Numbered from the stretch's first letter, positions 8,523-17,240 are shown. The stretch: 64,000 bases of DNA from Halarcobacter sp. (GCF_963675975.1 NZ_OY780939.1:620001-684000), one strand, 5' to 3'. Program-made: numbers and translations. Notes: generated by a model not told the origin, from the letters alone.

Positions 8523-9701
8523 TTGAGAACATATATAAAGGTTATAATTGCCTCATTTTTAGTGATTTTAGGTTGTTTAGGCTTAGGTAGATTTGCTTTT
8601 GGAATGGTTCTTCCAAATATGCAAGAGAGTCTACTTTTAAATACCACTCAAATTGGTTTTATAGGTACAGCAAATTTTCTTGGTTATTTAGCTGGAATCT
8701 TTTTCGCAAACTCTTTATATACAAAATATAATACTCACAAACTAATCTTTAATACCATGCTATTACAAGCCTTTTCAATGGGTGTAATGATACTTTTTAC
8801 AAACTACTTGATTTTATCTTTATTATATTCCCTTAGTGGATTTTTTTGTGCTATTGTAAATATATCAATTATGGCTCATATATCAAATATCGTTCCTAAA
8901 AATATAAGAGGAAAAGTTTTAGGTATAGTTGTAAGTGGAAGTGGTATTGCAATAGTTTTGTCAGGACAAATAGTTCCTTTTGTAGAAACTATAACTTTAG
9001 AAACTCCATGGAAAACTTCATGGCTGATTTTTTCTAGTTTGATAGTAATACTGGCTTTTTTATGTCAACCAGGTATAAAAAAACATACAAAACATGAGAT
9101 GCCAGAGATGAAATTCTCCTCAAATAAATATTTCTTTATCCCTTCATTTTGGAAGATTGGGATTTTATATATGATATTTGGATTAACTTATTCTATTTTT
9201 GTAACATATTTTGTTAAAGCTGTTATTGAGAAGTATAATATTTCTACCTCTTTATCTGGTGATTTTTGGACAATTTTAGGATTAGCTAGTATATTCTCAG
9301 GCTTATTGTTTGGAATGGTAGCAGATAAAATTGGACCTTATAAAACTTTGATTTTTGTATACTTTCTTCAAACCATTGCCCACTTTACTCTAACTCAAGA
9401 TTTAAGTAGTTATGCTATTTGGATATCTACAATAGTATTTGGTATCTCTATTTGGAGTATCCCTTCACTTATTGTATTATTAACTTCTGTACATTTTGAT
9501 GTGAAAAGAACTTCTCAAATCTTATCTTTAGTCACTATTATTTTTGCTTTATGCCAAGCCATAGGATCAGTTGCGGCAGGTTATATATATGACAAAACTA
9601 ATAGTTTCTCAACAATATTTATGATAACATCATCTTTTACATTATTGGCTACAATATTATCAATTATATTTTCAAAACAGCCAATTAAAAAAATTCATTA
9701 G
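8523..9701 (+). CDS. YbfB/YjiJ family MFS transporter
   Basis: A 392-residue, 12-helix major facilitator. The N-terminal signature LGLGRFAFGMVLPNMQESL is typical of the YbfB/YjiJ family, and a second-half helix pair carries FGMVADKIGPYKT, the usual MFS loop 8-9 motif. Substrate unknown. The apparent start is TTG one base after the previous stop; it has no strong ribosome-binding site, so expression may rely on coupling to the TPM operon. Confidence 0.8.
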   Translation: MRTYIKVIIASFLVILGCLGLGRFAFGMVLPNMQESLLLNTTQIGFIGTANFLGYLAGIFFANSLYTKYNTHKLIFNTMLLQAFSMGVMILFTNYLILSLLYSLSGFFCAIVNISIMAHISNIVPKNIRGKVLGIVVSGSGIAIVLSGQIVPFVETITLETPWKTSWLIFSSLIVILAFLCQPGIKKHTKHEMPEMKFSSNKYFFIPSFWKIGILYMIFGLTYSIFVTYFVKAVIEKYNISTSLSGDFWTILGLASIFSGLLFGMVADKIGPYKTLIFVYFLQTIAHFTLTQDLSSYAIWISTIVFGISIWSIPSLIVLLTSVHFDVKRTSQILSLVTIIFALCQAIGSVAAGYIYDKTNSFSTIFMITSSFTLLATILSIIFSKQPIKKIH

Positions 9702-9709
9702 GAAAAAAT

Positions 9710-10360
9710 ATGTCAAATAAAGCAGTTATTTTTGATATGGATGGTACATTATTAGATTCTTTAAAAGATATTGGAATATGTACAAATATAGTATTGGAGG
9801 AGTTTAACCTTCCAACCCATAAACTTGAAAATTATAAAGATTTTGTAGGTGGTGGGGCAATGGTATTACTAGAGAATTCTACCCCAGATGATATCTCAAA
9901 AGAGACTCTTGATAAATTATTTAATAGATTTATTGAAGTATATGAAATGAGTGTAAAAGATGAAACTAAACCCTATGAAGGGATTGACGAACTTCTAAAA
10001 GCTCTTCAAAAAAGAAACATCAAAATGGGAATTTTATCAAATAAGCTTCACAAATTGACTGTAAAATATTATGAAAAATTTTTCATTGAATATAATATGA
10101 GTGAAGTTCATGGGCAAAAAGAAAATATACCTAAAAAACCCGATCCTATAGTAGCAATTAAAATTGCTGAAAATTTAGGTTTAGAGTGTAAAGATATACT
10201 TTTTGTAGGTGATAGTGATGTGGATATTCTCACAGCTAAAAATGCAGGGATGATAGCTGTGGGAGTATCTTGGGGATTTAGAGGAGTTGATGAACTTATA
10301 GAACATGGCGCAGACTATATTGTTAAAACTCCTCAAGATATTTTAGAACTTTTGAAGTAA
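9710..10360 (+). CDS. gph: HAD-superfamily phosphatase, phosphoglycolate phosphatase-like
   Basis: The 216-residue protein has all four HAD motifs: FDMDGTLLDS (Asp9 nucleophile, Asp11 acid/base), ILSNK (motif II), Lys in PKKPDP (motif III) and VGDSDVD (motif IV), with a helical cap between residues ~20 and 90. The C-terminal GVSWGFRG is common in phosphoglycolate phosphatases (Gph), which clear 2-phosphoglycolate. Specificity within the subgroup is not certain. GGAAAAA precedes the ATG; it follows the MFS gene by 8 bases. Confidence 0.85.
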   Translation: MSNKAVIFDMDGTLLDSLKDIGICTNIVLEEFNLPTHKLENYKDFVGGGAMVLLENSTPDDISKETLDKLFNRFIEVYEMSVKDETKPYEGIDELLKALQKRNIKMGILSNKLHKLTVKYYEKFFIEYNMSEVHGQKENIPKKPDPIVAIKIAENLGLECKDILFVGDSDVDILTAKNAGMIAVGVSWGFRGVDELIEHGADYIVKTPQDILELLK

Positions 10361-10364
10361 AAAC

Positions 10365-11180
10365 TTACTCTGGTTTCTTATATCCAAGTTTTGTCATAAC
10401 ATCCATTGGACTTAAATCATATTGTTCACAAACACTTTTAAATTTATCATCAGCTTGGGCTTTTATACCTAAACTATCAAGTTTTTCAATAAATTCATTA
10501 GTTGAAAGTTTCAAAGTTGAAGCTACTTCTGTAACAGATTTTCTACCCAAACCTGTTAATTCAATAGTTTCAACTCCAGCTTTTTTAAAACTATTCTTTA
10601 ATAACAAATAGATAAATTGAGGACTTACTTCATTTTGTTCTCCAATTTGAGCCAAACTTTGAGAAGTTTCATATTTGATATTATTTGATTTAAGTATTTT
10701 CTCACTCATTTGTAAATCAAAACCTAATTTTTTTGTAAAATTTACAAAAGAAGAAAGCTCTGCATGGGAATATGGTGCAGTACCATAATCTTTTTCCCAA
10801 GAATTTTTTATCTCATCTCCAAAATCAAGAAAATTTGAAAAAGGTGAAAAACTAAAAAGTGTACCAAGTAAAAATACAAAAACTAAAATAGAAGCAACAA
10901 TCATATCTTTTGTGAAAAATACCATCTGCTTAGTTTTGTTTTTTAAATAGCTTGTTATTGGTTTCCAATTATAAAATACATGCAGTAGTGTCATAACTAT
11001 AAATAAAACCATAAAAGTACTATGAATAGCTGCATATTGTTCTTTAGAAAGTCCTAATAAGTGCCAATTTGCCCAATTTGCAATTCTTCCTGGAGGTGCA
11101 AGAAACAGCATTATTCCTGAATAGGTCATTATTATCATTACTAACATCATTGTAAGGGAAGTTATCTTTTTGAGATTCAT
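10365..11180 (-). CDS. DUF4405 membrane protein with C-terminal repeat-like domain
   Basis: The 271-residue protein has about four membrane helices in the first half with two conserved His (IHSTFMVLFIVMTLLHVFYNW). This is the DUF4405 arrangement, thought to resemble cytochrome b561-type haem-binding bundles. The C-terminal half (from ~residue 140) is soluble and contains short helical repeats (LGFDLQMSEKIL, LGIKAQADDKFKSVCEQY). The exact role is unknown; haem binding is inferred. It is convergent with gph, only 4 bases apart. Confidence 0.7.
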   Translation of the reverse strand: MNLKKITSLTMMLVMIIMTYSGIMLFLAPPGRIANWANWHLLGLSKEQYAAIHSTFMVLFIVMTLLHVFYNWKPITSYLKNKTKQMVFFTKDMIVASILVFVFLLGTLFSFSPFSNFLDFGDEIKNSWEKDYGTAPYSHAELSSFVNFTKKLGFDLQMSEKILKSNNIKYETSQSLAQIGEQNEVSPQFIYLLLKNSFKKAGVETIELTGLGRKSVTEVASTLKLSTNEFIEKLDSLGIKAQADDKFKSVCEQYDLSPMDVMTKLGYKKPE

Positions 11181-11272
11181 AATAAATCCTTTTATATTTA
11201 TTACAAATTTTATCTTATTATTGCTGTATTATAAAAGATATTTTGAGTTTTTTTTATAATTTCTAATTATAA

Positions 11273-11299
11273 AATTAAGGTAGAGATTCTACCTTAATT
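11273..11299 (-). terminator. Terminator hairpin
   Basis: AATTAAGGTAGA and TCTACCTTAATT (12 bp, 3-nt loop) overlap the stop of the minus-strand gene starting at 11684, followed on that strand by an A/U-rich tract. Confidence 0.6.
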
Positions 11300-11684
11300 A
11301 TTTTACTTCTAGTTCAAAGAATTTTTCATTTATTTTTTGGTATTCGGCAACTGAACATGTGATTTTGTGAGCATTTTGATAATCTTTGAAATACTCTAAA
11401 AATAGTTTCTTAAGTTCAGTAATATTTGCTGTTCTAAAAATAAAGTATCCCAATACATCTTTACTTCTTGAACCTGCTTTTTCTATTCCAAAACTATCAA
11501 ACTTCCAGTCTACACCTTTTGAATAGAAAAAAACCTCTTCTATTCTAGCTTCTAATTCTTCCCTTACTCCATTATGATACTCTTTTAAATGGATATAAAA
11601 AGCTACATTTACATTATATTTTTCTTGAACTAATTTTTTTCCAAACTTAGTACTTGGTGTTTCCACTATTTCTTTGTTATCCAT
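11298..11684 (-). CDS. Unrecognised small cytosolic protein
   Basis: I do not recognise this 128-residue soluble protein. It is rich in charged residues with a VNVAFYIHLKEYHNGVREEL segment and ends EKFFELEVK; no Cys cluster or obvious catalytic motif is seen. The start at 11684 follows AGGATGAG; a GTG one codon earlier is possible. It is monocistronic, ending in a strong hairpin, with a long (about 200-base) upstream region shared with the divergent rhodanese gene. Confidence 0.65.
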   Translation of the reverse strand: MDNKEIVETPSTKFGKKLVQEKYNVNVAFYIHLKEYHNGVREELEARIEEVFFYSKGVDWKFDSFGIEKAGSRSKDVLGYFIFRTANITELKKLFLEYFKDYQNAHKITCSVAEYQKINEKFFELEVK

Positions 11685-11892
11685 CACTCATCCTATTAAA
11701 GTTAATTTTGTAATTATAATAAATATCGATAAAGAGAAGCTAAAAAATAAGATACTGAAGGAAAAAAGTTTGAATAATTTTTTCAAAATATAATATTTTC
11801 TTATGTTTAATATAGTTAAGTTATAAGTTATTATTAAGTTTTTACTAATAAGTTTTAATTATAATAATCTGACAATTTTTGAAGGAGACTAT

Positions 11893-12411
11893 ATGAATAT
11901 TAAGGGTATTGTATTAGCATTTTTATTAGGAGCAACAAGTTCATTATTAGCAAGTGATTTTGTAAATTATAATGACTTGTCTAAAAAGTTAAAAGCTGAA
12001 GAGAAAAAAGCTGGAAACTATGCAACTACAGATGAAGTAAAAAAAGCATTAACAGCAAAAGATTGGTTAGTTGCTGATGTAAGAACTATGGAAGAGTGGT
12101 CTGGAGCTCATATCAAAGGGAGTGTAAGAGTTGGAAGACAAGCACCTGAAAAAGGTCTTGAACTATTTGCATTAGATGATGATGAAAACTTTGTAAAACC
12201 AAATCTTATTGTTGTATGTAATTCAGCTGCTAGAGCTTCAATAGAAGCACAGATATTTAAACAAATGGGATTTAAGACAGTTAAAATTTATGATTTATAT
12301 TCATGGATAGATGAATGTAATCCTGTAGTTACAAAATATACTGTAAAAAAAGACAAAAGTGGTACTGGTCTTAAATTTGGTAACTTTTACGCAGAACACT
12401 GTAAAAAATAG
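11893..12411 (+). CDS. Exported rhodanese-like domain protein
   Basis: The 172-residue protein has a signal peptide (first ~20 residues, ending LLAS) and one rhodanese domain with the aspartate and Arg motif DVRTMEEW and the active-site loop starting at Cys109 (VVCNSAARA). Periplasmic single-domain rhodaneses of this type are common in sulfur-using Campylobacterota and transfer sulfane sulfur; the acceptor here is unknown. GAAGGAG precedes the ATG. Its long AT-rich upstream region holds AATTATAATAAT, a plausible -10. Confidence 0.85.
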   Translation: MNIKGIVLAFLLGATSSLLASDFVNYNDLSKKLKAEEKKAGNYATTDEVKKALTAKDWLVADVRTMEEWSGAHIKGSVRVGRQAPEKGLELFALDDDENFVKPNLIVVCNSAARASIEAQIFKQMGFKTVKIYDLYSWIDECNPVVTKYTVKKDKSGTGLKFGNFYAEHCKK

Positions 12412-12420
12412 TTAGTTCTT

Positions 12421-12453
12421 GTATAAAAAGAGAAGAAGGGTCTCTTTTTATAC
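12421..12453. terminator. Bidirectional terminator
   Basis: A perfect 13-bp inverted repeat (GTATAAAAAGAGA / TCTCTTTTTATAC, loop AGAAGGG) sits between the convergent rhodanese and CNNM genes and overlaps the latter's stop codon. Confidence 0.75.
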
Positions 12454-13494
12454 TTTTAATTTATTTGTTCTATGATTTATCATTTTATTTCTAGCAACTT
12501 CTCGCATATCTACATTTGAATCTAATTCATCTACAATTTCTATGCCAAGTAATGTTTCCATAGCATCTTCTAGTGTAACTACACCTTCTGTTTGACCATA
12601 ATTATCATATACAATAAAAAGATGTTCTTTTTTTTCTAAAAACATATCAATAAGTTTAGAAATAGGTACATTTTCATTTACACCATTTACTTTTTTTATA
12701 ATCTGACTTTTATCTTCAAGTTTATTTTCAATCATTTCATGAAATAGTTCTTTTGATATAACTAAACCTTTTATGTCATCTATGCTCTCACCATAAACAG
12801 GTACTCTTGAGTATTCTTTGAACTTTTCAATATTTAATGAAGAGTAGTTTTCAAAGGAAGCTAAGAATTCATCTTTTTGAACACAAAACATAACACTTCT
12901 TGGTGTCAAAATATCTTTTACTCTAATATTATGAAGTTGTAAAAGGTTTTCAATAATAGAACTCTCTTTTTCTCTTAGAATCCCCTCTTCTTCTGCAATA
13001 TTTGCAGTTGCTATGATCTCTTCTTTTGTAATCTTTTCACTTTTATTTGGAGCTATTAAAATAGTGATTTTATTTAATACTATTAATAAAGGATAAGTGA
13101 TTATAGTCAAACCTTTTATAACTCTTGTGGAAAATCCTGCTAACTCTTTCCAATAAAAAGCACCCAGTGTTTTTGGTATAATCTCAGAGAATACAAGTAT
13201 TAAAATAGTAAGTATGGCAGAGATATAAAACATATATTCTTCACCAAAAAGCTTTGCAGCTTCAGCTCCAACTCCTGCTGCACCTAATGTATGTGCAAAA
13301 GTATTTAGTGTCAAAATTGCAGCTATTGAAAAATCAACATTTTTCTTTTGAGACTCCATTAAAGTCCCTAATTTAAAGTTTTTTTCTTTTGTTAGTTCAA
13401 TATGAGAAGCTGAGATAGACAATAAAACTGCTTCTAATATTGAACATAAAAAAGAAACACCTACAGCAATAAAAAAATAAAGAAGCATTAACAT
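12448..13494 (-). CDS. CNNM/CorB-type membrane protein with CBS pair
   Basis: The 348-residue protein has a DUF21/CNNM membrane domain (residues ~1-170, ending near SEKITKEEI) and a CBS-domain pair (~190-315; VKDILTPRSVMF ... TLEDAMETLLGIEIVDE). The C-terminal CorC_HlyC domain found in many relatives is missing; only ~30 residues follow the CBS pair. CNNM proteins are implicated in Mg2+ (and other divalent cation) efflux with nucleotide-responsive CBS domains. It is followed on its strand by the shared terminator. Confidence 0.88.
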   Translation of the reverse strand: MLMLLYFFIAVGVSFLCSILEAVLLSISASHIELTKEKNFKLGTLMESQKKNVDFSIAAILTLNTFAHTLGAAGVGAEAAKLFGEEYMFYISAILTILILVFSEIIPKTLGAFYWKELAGFSTRVIKGLTIITYPLLIVLNKITILIAPNKSEKITKEEIIATANIAEEEGILREKESSIIENLLQLHNIRVKDILTPRSVMFCVQKDEFLASFENYSSLNIEKFKEYSRVPVYGESIDDIKGLVISKELFHEMIENKLEDKSQIIKKVNGVNENVPISKLIDMFLEKKEHLFIVYDNYGQTEGVVTLEDAMETLLGIEIVDELDSNVDMREVARNKMINHRTNKLKV

Positions 13495-13549
13495 TATAAT
13501 TCCTAAATCGATTTGAGTTAGTTTACAATATTATAATTTAATTATTGTC

Positions 13550-13912
13550 CTATCTTTTATCTATATGATTTCTACAATCAATACAATATTTTGCATAAGG
13601 TTTTACTCTTAGTCTTTTCATACCTATTTCAGAATCACACATTTCACAAATTCCAGTAAATAACCCTTTATTGATTTTCATAAGTGCATAATTAATCAAT
13701 TCTAACTCTTCAGCTTGCTGATTTTTTATGTGAATATCATTGTAATAATCTCTACTTGCAGCTGCAAAATCTGCATCATCATTTAGATCCATACTACTTA
13801 AATCATCTTGTGAACTTGATATACCTTTTAGATTGTTTTCAATCTTTTCTTTACTATTAATTAGTAGTTGATATATCTCATCTATCTGTTTTTGATTTAG
13901 CTCTTTAGCCAT
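13550..13912 (-). CDS. dksA: DksA/TraR-family RNA polymerase-binding factor
   Basis: At 120 residues this is a short DksA-like protein: N-terminal coiled coil with an acidic tip region (MDLNDDADFAAASRDYY, residues 41-57) and a C-terminal four-cysteine zinc finger (Cys89, Cys92, Cys110, Cys113). DksA-type factors bind the RNA polymerase secondary channel and, often with ppGpp, tune stress and growth genes. Campylobacterota DksA proteins are of this short type. A 9-bp palindrome lies at its promoter (13949-13967). Confidence 0.85.
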   Translation of the reverse strand: MAKELNQKQIDEIYQLLINSKEKIENNLKGISSSQDDLSSMDLNDDADFAAASRDYYNDIHIKNQQAEELELINYALMKINKGLFTGICEMCDSEIGMKRLRVKPYAKYCIDCRNHIDKR

Positions 13913-13948
13913 AATATTTTCCTAGATTTTTTTGCGGAATAGTATCAC

Positions 13949-13967
13949 AATGCAACTTAGTTGCATT
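13949..13967. promoter_or_regulatory. Palindromic operator candidate upstream of dksA-like gene
   Basis: AATGCAACT-T-AGTTGCATT is a perfect 9-bp inverted repeat with a single central base, 36 bases before the dksA-like start. A -10-like GATACTAT follows on the minus strand, so the repeat overlaps the -35 region. A terminator is unlikely because no gene ends here. Confidence 0.45.
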
Positions 13968-14062
13968 TTAAATAACTTAAAAATATCTAATATCCCACTT
14001 TTTAAACAAGAGTTTCATTTTTTCAATACTGCTAATAAGTTATAATGATTTAAAAAAGAATA

Positions 14063-14887
14063 ATGATGAATACAAATGATTTGATGAATATAGCTTTAGA
14101 TTTAGCAAAGCTAGATGAGATACCTTATGACTCAGGAATAATAGTTGAAGGTGAAAATATAAAAAAAGTACTTATTGGTATAGATATGGAAACTCCTGAA
14201 CTACTTTTAGCAAAAGAGTTAGGATATGACTGCGTAGTAAGTCACCACCCAAAAGCTGATTCTTGTGTGGTTGATTTTGCAAAAGTTATGGATGTACAAA
14301 TAGATAGAATGGTAAAAGCTGGAGTTCCTATAAACAAAGCTCAAAAAGCTCTAAGAGGAAGACAAGCAAGTATTGATTTGGGAAGACACGCTTCAAACTA
14401 CGACAAAGTAAGTTCAGCTGCAAGACTTATGAATCTTCCATATCTAAATATCCATATTCCAGCAGATTTTATAACAGAAGAGATAGTTCAAACAAGATTA
14501 GATAAAGCTTTTGATAACAAAGCAAAAACAACTCTAAAAGATATAATAGAAGAGTTAAACTCATGGGAATACTACCAAGGCAAAGTTGCCAAACCTCTTA
14601 TAAGAGTTGGTTCAGATAACGACTATGCAGGGAAAATAGAAGTTCTTATGGCAGGTGGAACAAATGGTGGAGTTGATGTTTATAAATCTTATTTTGAAGC
14701 AGGTGTAGGAACTATAGTTGCTATGCATGTACCAGAAGATGTACAACAAGCAGTGATAGAACAAAACATAGGAAATATAATCATAGCTCCACATATGCCA
14801 AGTGATAGTATAGGTTTACTTGAGATTGTAAAAGCTTGGAGAAAAGCTGGGTTTGAAGTTACTTGTATGAGTGGGATTGTAGAATAA
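14063..14887 (+). CDS. Nif3-like dinuclear metal-centre protein
   Basis: The 274-residue protein matches the Nif3/NGG1p-interacting-factor family: an N-terminal 'vliGIDMe-pell-A-elg-D-vvsHHP' block with the metal-binding HHP (VVSHHPKAD) and a C-terminal 'aGGtngGVdvykSYfeaGV-t-VamH' segment including a second metal-binding His and Glu. The family binds two metal ions in a hexameric toroid; physiological function is uncertain. Starts at 14063 and 14066 (ATGATG) are equally possible. Confidence 0.85.
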   Translation: MMNTNDLMNIALDLAKLDEIPYDSGIIVEGENIKKVLIGIDMETPELLLAKELGYDCVVSHHPKADSCVVDFAKVMDVQIDRMVKAGVPINKAQKALRGRQASIDLGRHASNYDKVSSAARLMNLPYLNIHIPADFITEEIVQTRLDKAFDNKAKTTLKDIIEELNSWEYYQGKVAKPLIRVGSDNDYAGKIEVLMAGGTNGGVDVYKSYFEAGVGTIVAMHVPEDVQQAVIEQNIGNIIIAPHMPSDSIGLLEIVKAWRKAGFEVTCMSGIVE

Positions 14888-14930
14888 TATAATTTAATTA
14901 ATTATCTTAAGAACTTATTTGATACACTTT

Positions 14931-14972
14931 TTGACAAAATTTTCTTTTTAAACTATAATACTTTTAAAAGTA
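14931..14972 (+). promoter_or_regulatory. Promoter and operator of Phd/YafQ-like module
   Basis: TTGACA (14931-14936) and TATAAT (14954-14959) are separated by exactly 17 bases, a full consensus sigma70 promoter. The perfect palindrome TACTTTTAAAAGTA (14959-14972) covers the expected transcription start, fitting autorepression by the antitoxin. Confidence 0.7.
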
Positions 14973-14989
14973 CTATTAAGGATACTATT

Positions 14990-15244
14990 ATGATAATCAA
15001 TGCAAATGATGTGAAAACAAAAGGTGTATCAATGTTTTCAAAACTATTTGAAACTGTTGATGAACTTATCATAAATGTTCGAGGTAAAAACAAATATGTA
15101 GTTCTAGATATAGAAAGATATAAAGAACTTCGAGAAGTTGAGCTTGATTTAGCATATATAAAATCGATGCAAGATATAGAAAAAGGAAATTTTAAATCTC
15201 AAAGTGCCAAAGAGCATATTGAAGAGTTAAAAAATGAACTATGA
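14990..15244 (+). CDS. Antitoxin, Phd/YefM-like
   Basis: An 84-residue protein with the Phd/YefM pattern: MIINANDVKTKGVSMFSKLFETVDELIINVRGKNKYVVLDIERYKEL, in which the 'n-r-Gk-kyVvl-ieryk-L' segment is the dimerising DNA-binding core, and an acidic C-terminal tail that would bind the toxin. It precedes and overlaps the toxin gene by 11 bases, and a consensus promoter with a palindrome lies just upstream. Confidence 0.8.
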   Translation: MIINANDVKTKGVSMFSKLFETVDELIINVRGKNKYVVLDIERYKELREVELDLAYIKSMQDIEKGNFKSQSAKEHIEELKNEL

Positions 15245-15509
15245 GTTAATAATCACAGAGGAATATAAAAAGAGATTAAAAAAGTTTTTAAAAAAACATC
15301 CCAATATGTTTGAAAGATACGCAAAATCTATTTTTATCTTAGAAAAAGACCCTTATCACCCTAGTTTAAGACTTCATAAACTAAAAGGAAAACTCACAGA
15401 TTTTTATTCAATCTCAATAAATATGGAATATAGAATGATTATTGATTTTATCATAAAAGATAATCAAATAATTCCTATAGATATAGGAACTCATGATGAA
15501 GTTTATTAA
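15234..15509 (+). CDS. RelE/ParE-superfamily toxin, YafQ-like
   Basis: A 91-residue protein with the RelE-fold layout: 'yelIiTeeYkKRLKKFLKKHPNMFERYAKSIFILEKDPYHPSLRLHKLKGKLTDFYSISINMEYRMIIDF' contains the basic helix, the 'LhkLkG-l-d-yS--i--eYRmi' core and a C-terminal 'HDEVY'. Such toxins are usually ribosome-dependent mRNA interferases (YafQ, RelE). The overlap with the antitoxin supports a functional module. Confidence 0.82.
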   Translation: MNYELIITEEYKKRLKKFLKKHPNMFERYAKSIFILEKDPYHPSLRLHKLKGKLTDFYSISINMEYRMIIDFIIKDNQIIPIDIGTHDEVY

Positions 15510-15521
15510 TAAAGTAATAAG

Positions 15522-15710
15522 ATGAATATAGAATATAGATTTTTGCAAAAGGCTATTGAGGATAAAAATTTTGTTTGTTTTTCTTGTGAAAGGAAATCAT
15601 ATAAGAGAGTTAAGCCTTTGAAGATTTTTGAAAATAAAGTCACTTGTGATGTTGGAAATTTTGAAGTTAAAATGATTAAGAAATTAACTGTTTTGAAAGA
15701 GAGGTTTTAG
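15522..15710 (+). CDS. Small WYL-like protein
   Basis: A 62-residue protein (NIEYRFLQKAIEDKNFVCFSCERKSYKRVKPLKIFE...) that resembles the start of a WYL domain, in which a helix 'l-kAI-dk--v-f-Ye-k-y--vkPlki' precedes small-molecule- or nucleic-acid-binding strands. No HTH is present, so this is either a stand-alone mini-WYL protein or a remnant of a larger regulator. It lies 12 bases after the toxin gene. Confidence 0.55.
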   Translation: MNIEYRFLQKAIEDKNFVCFSCERKSYKRVKPLKIFENKVTCDVGNFEVKMIKKLTVLKERF

Positions 15711-15731
15711 AAATTTTAGAATTTTAATTTC

Positions 15732-16817
15732 TTATTTCCATTTATACCTATCTCTCAGAGATGATAATTGATTATTATCATAACCGATTATTCCATCATG
15801 CATTAATCGACCAACTAATATAAAAGGTTTAATATTAAGTTTTTCAGAAAATTGAATAACTCCTTCTCTTGACATTTTATTCATTGATAAAAACTTTTTA
15901 TACTCTTTTTCTGGAATAAGTAATTCACTTGAAAAATTATCTGCTTCTTTTTCTTGTTTCTCTAACTTAGGGTTTGTATAGCCATTTTCTAAAAATACTT
16001 CTCTTTTAGGATGAAGTAAAAGGTGTCCAATTTCATGAAAGAAACTAAACCAAAAAACATCACTGTAACTCCCTCTTAAAGTCATTGCAATTACTGCCTT
16101 ATTTTTATCCAACCAAAAAGTTGCTCCATGAACTTTTGTATTTTTAAAATGTGGTAGCATAACTAGTACAATTCCACAACTTTTTAATATACTTTGAATC
16201 TCTCTAATTGCTTGATTTAGTTCTATATTTACAAGAGATCTAAGTTTAGGTAAATTTTCTTTTAATTTATTTTCATCAAACAATTCAACTTCTACTTGTT
16301 TAGCTTTAACTCTAACTGCTTGTATCCATGAAGCTATTGATTCATGTAAAACATTTTCTGTACTTGAAACTCTAAAAGCTGCTTGATAAGTTTTAACTTG
16401 TGAAATTTGAGCTAACTTTGCTACACCAAAAAAACTTTTTAATTCATCAACTTTTTCCACAGCTTTTCTTGTTGCTTTTACAAAACCTAATTTTACTAAA
16501 TCTGAATAAGGAAAGTTCTTTACAAGAGCACTTTCTTCTTCCATTAATTTTAATTCTTCTTGCTTGGCAATCACAATTTGATATTCACTATCCCATCCCA
16601 ACCAAATATGAGAAGGAACACCTAAAACATCTTCAAGTTCTAATGCAGTTGTAGAAGTAATACTCTTTTTTCCTTTTATAATTTCATTTATTGCTTGAAT
16701 TGGTCTTCCTAACCTATTTGCTAGTTCAGATTGACTCATTCCAATATCTTCAATTATCTCTTCAAGATATTCTCCAGGATGTATTGCTAAGTCTGACTGA
16801 TAAATATTAGTTCCCAT
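15732..16817 (-). CDS. HigA-type antitoxin fused to ImmA/IrrE metallopeptidase domain
   Basis: The 361-residue protein starts with an XRE helix-turn-helix of the HigA kind (HPGEYLEEIIEDIGMSQSELANRLGRPIQAINEIIKGKKSI, split over about residues 10-50) and ends with an ImmA/IrrE zinc-peptidase domain bearing HEXXH (FFHEIGHLLLH) and a downstream Glu-rich helix (KQEKEADNFSSELLIP). Such fusions act as HigA-like repressors with possible self- or partner-cleavage. The ATG at 16817 is preferred over a GTG at 16826. It overlaps the upstream toxin gene by 11 bases. Confidence 0.85.
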   Translation of the reverse strand: MGTNIYQSDLAIHPGEYLEEIIEDIGMSQSELANRLGRPIQAINEIIKGKKSITSTTALELEDVLGVPSHIWLGWDSEYQIVIAKQEELKLMEEESALVKNFPYSDLVKLGFVKATRKAVEKVDELKSFFGVAKLAQISQVKTYQAAFRVSSTENVLHESIASWIQAVRVKAKQVEVELFDENKLKENLPKLRSLVNIELNQAIREIQSILKSCGIVLVMLPHFKNTKVHGATFWLDKNKAVIAMTLRGSYSDVFWFSFFHEIGHLLLHPKREVFLENGYTNPKLEKQEKEADNFSSELLIPEKEYKKFLSMNKMSREGVIQFSEKLNIKPFILVGRLMHDGIIGYDNNQLSSLRDRYKWK

Positions 16818-17127
16818 AATGATCACTCACTTCCTCTATTTTTGCTATATCAAATGTATCACCATTATTAGTGATAATTAACCTCCAATACCCAGTTAAA
16901 GATATTGCATATTCACCCTTTCTATTTCCCGAAAGAGGATGAAATTTTAAGGTAGGAATTTTATAAAGTTCATCAAATGACTTTGTAGCTTTCAAAGTAT
17001 TTATTCTCATTATATATTTCTTTGCTACTTGTGCTCCATATGCTTTTTCTGCAATTTTACTATTTTCATATTGTTTTTTTAGTTTATTACTCTTAAACTC
17101 TATTTCCAATGTAGTTCCTATTTTCAC
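16807..17127 (-). CDS. higB: HigB-type RelE-superfamily toxin
   Basis: A 106-residue RelE-fold protein: IEFKSNKLKKQYENSKIAEKAYG, KKYIMRINTLKATKSFDELYKIP, and the core LHPLSG-type segment (LKFHPLSGNRKGEYAISLTGYWRLIIT) typical of HigB/'killer' proteins, mRNA interferases paired with a downstream HigA. The start may be GTG at 17127 or the TTG at 17109, which has AGGA at good spacing. Toxin-first order is the usual higBA layout. Confidence 0.82.
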   Translation of the reverse strand: MKIGTTLEIEFKSNKLKKQYENSKIAEKAYGAQVAKKYIMRINTLKATKSFDELYKIPTLKFHPLSGNRKGEYAISLTGYWRLIITNNGDTFDIAKIEEVSDHYGN

Positions 17128-17139
17128 CCTTAAGGTGAA
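17123..17139. promoter_or_regulatory. Palindrome at the higB start, candidate HigA operator
   Basis: TTCACC and GGTGAA flank CTTAA exactly over the putative GTG start and ribosome-binding region of higB; an AT-rich promoter region lies upstream on the minus strand. HigA proteins commonly bind such sites to autorepress. Confidence 0.5.
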
Positions 17140-17240
17140 TATAATAATATAATTTCTCTTAATTTGAGTTAAATATTATATTTTAATTAACAAATATATA
17201 ATATTTTACATTATGATACAATTAATATAAAGAACTATAA

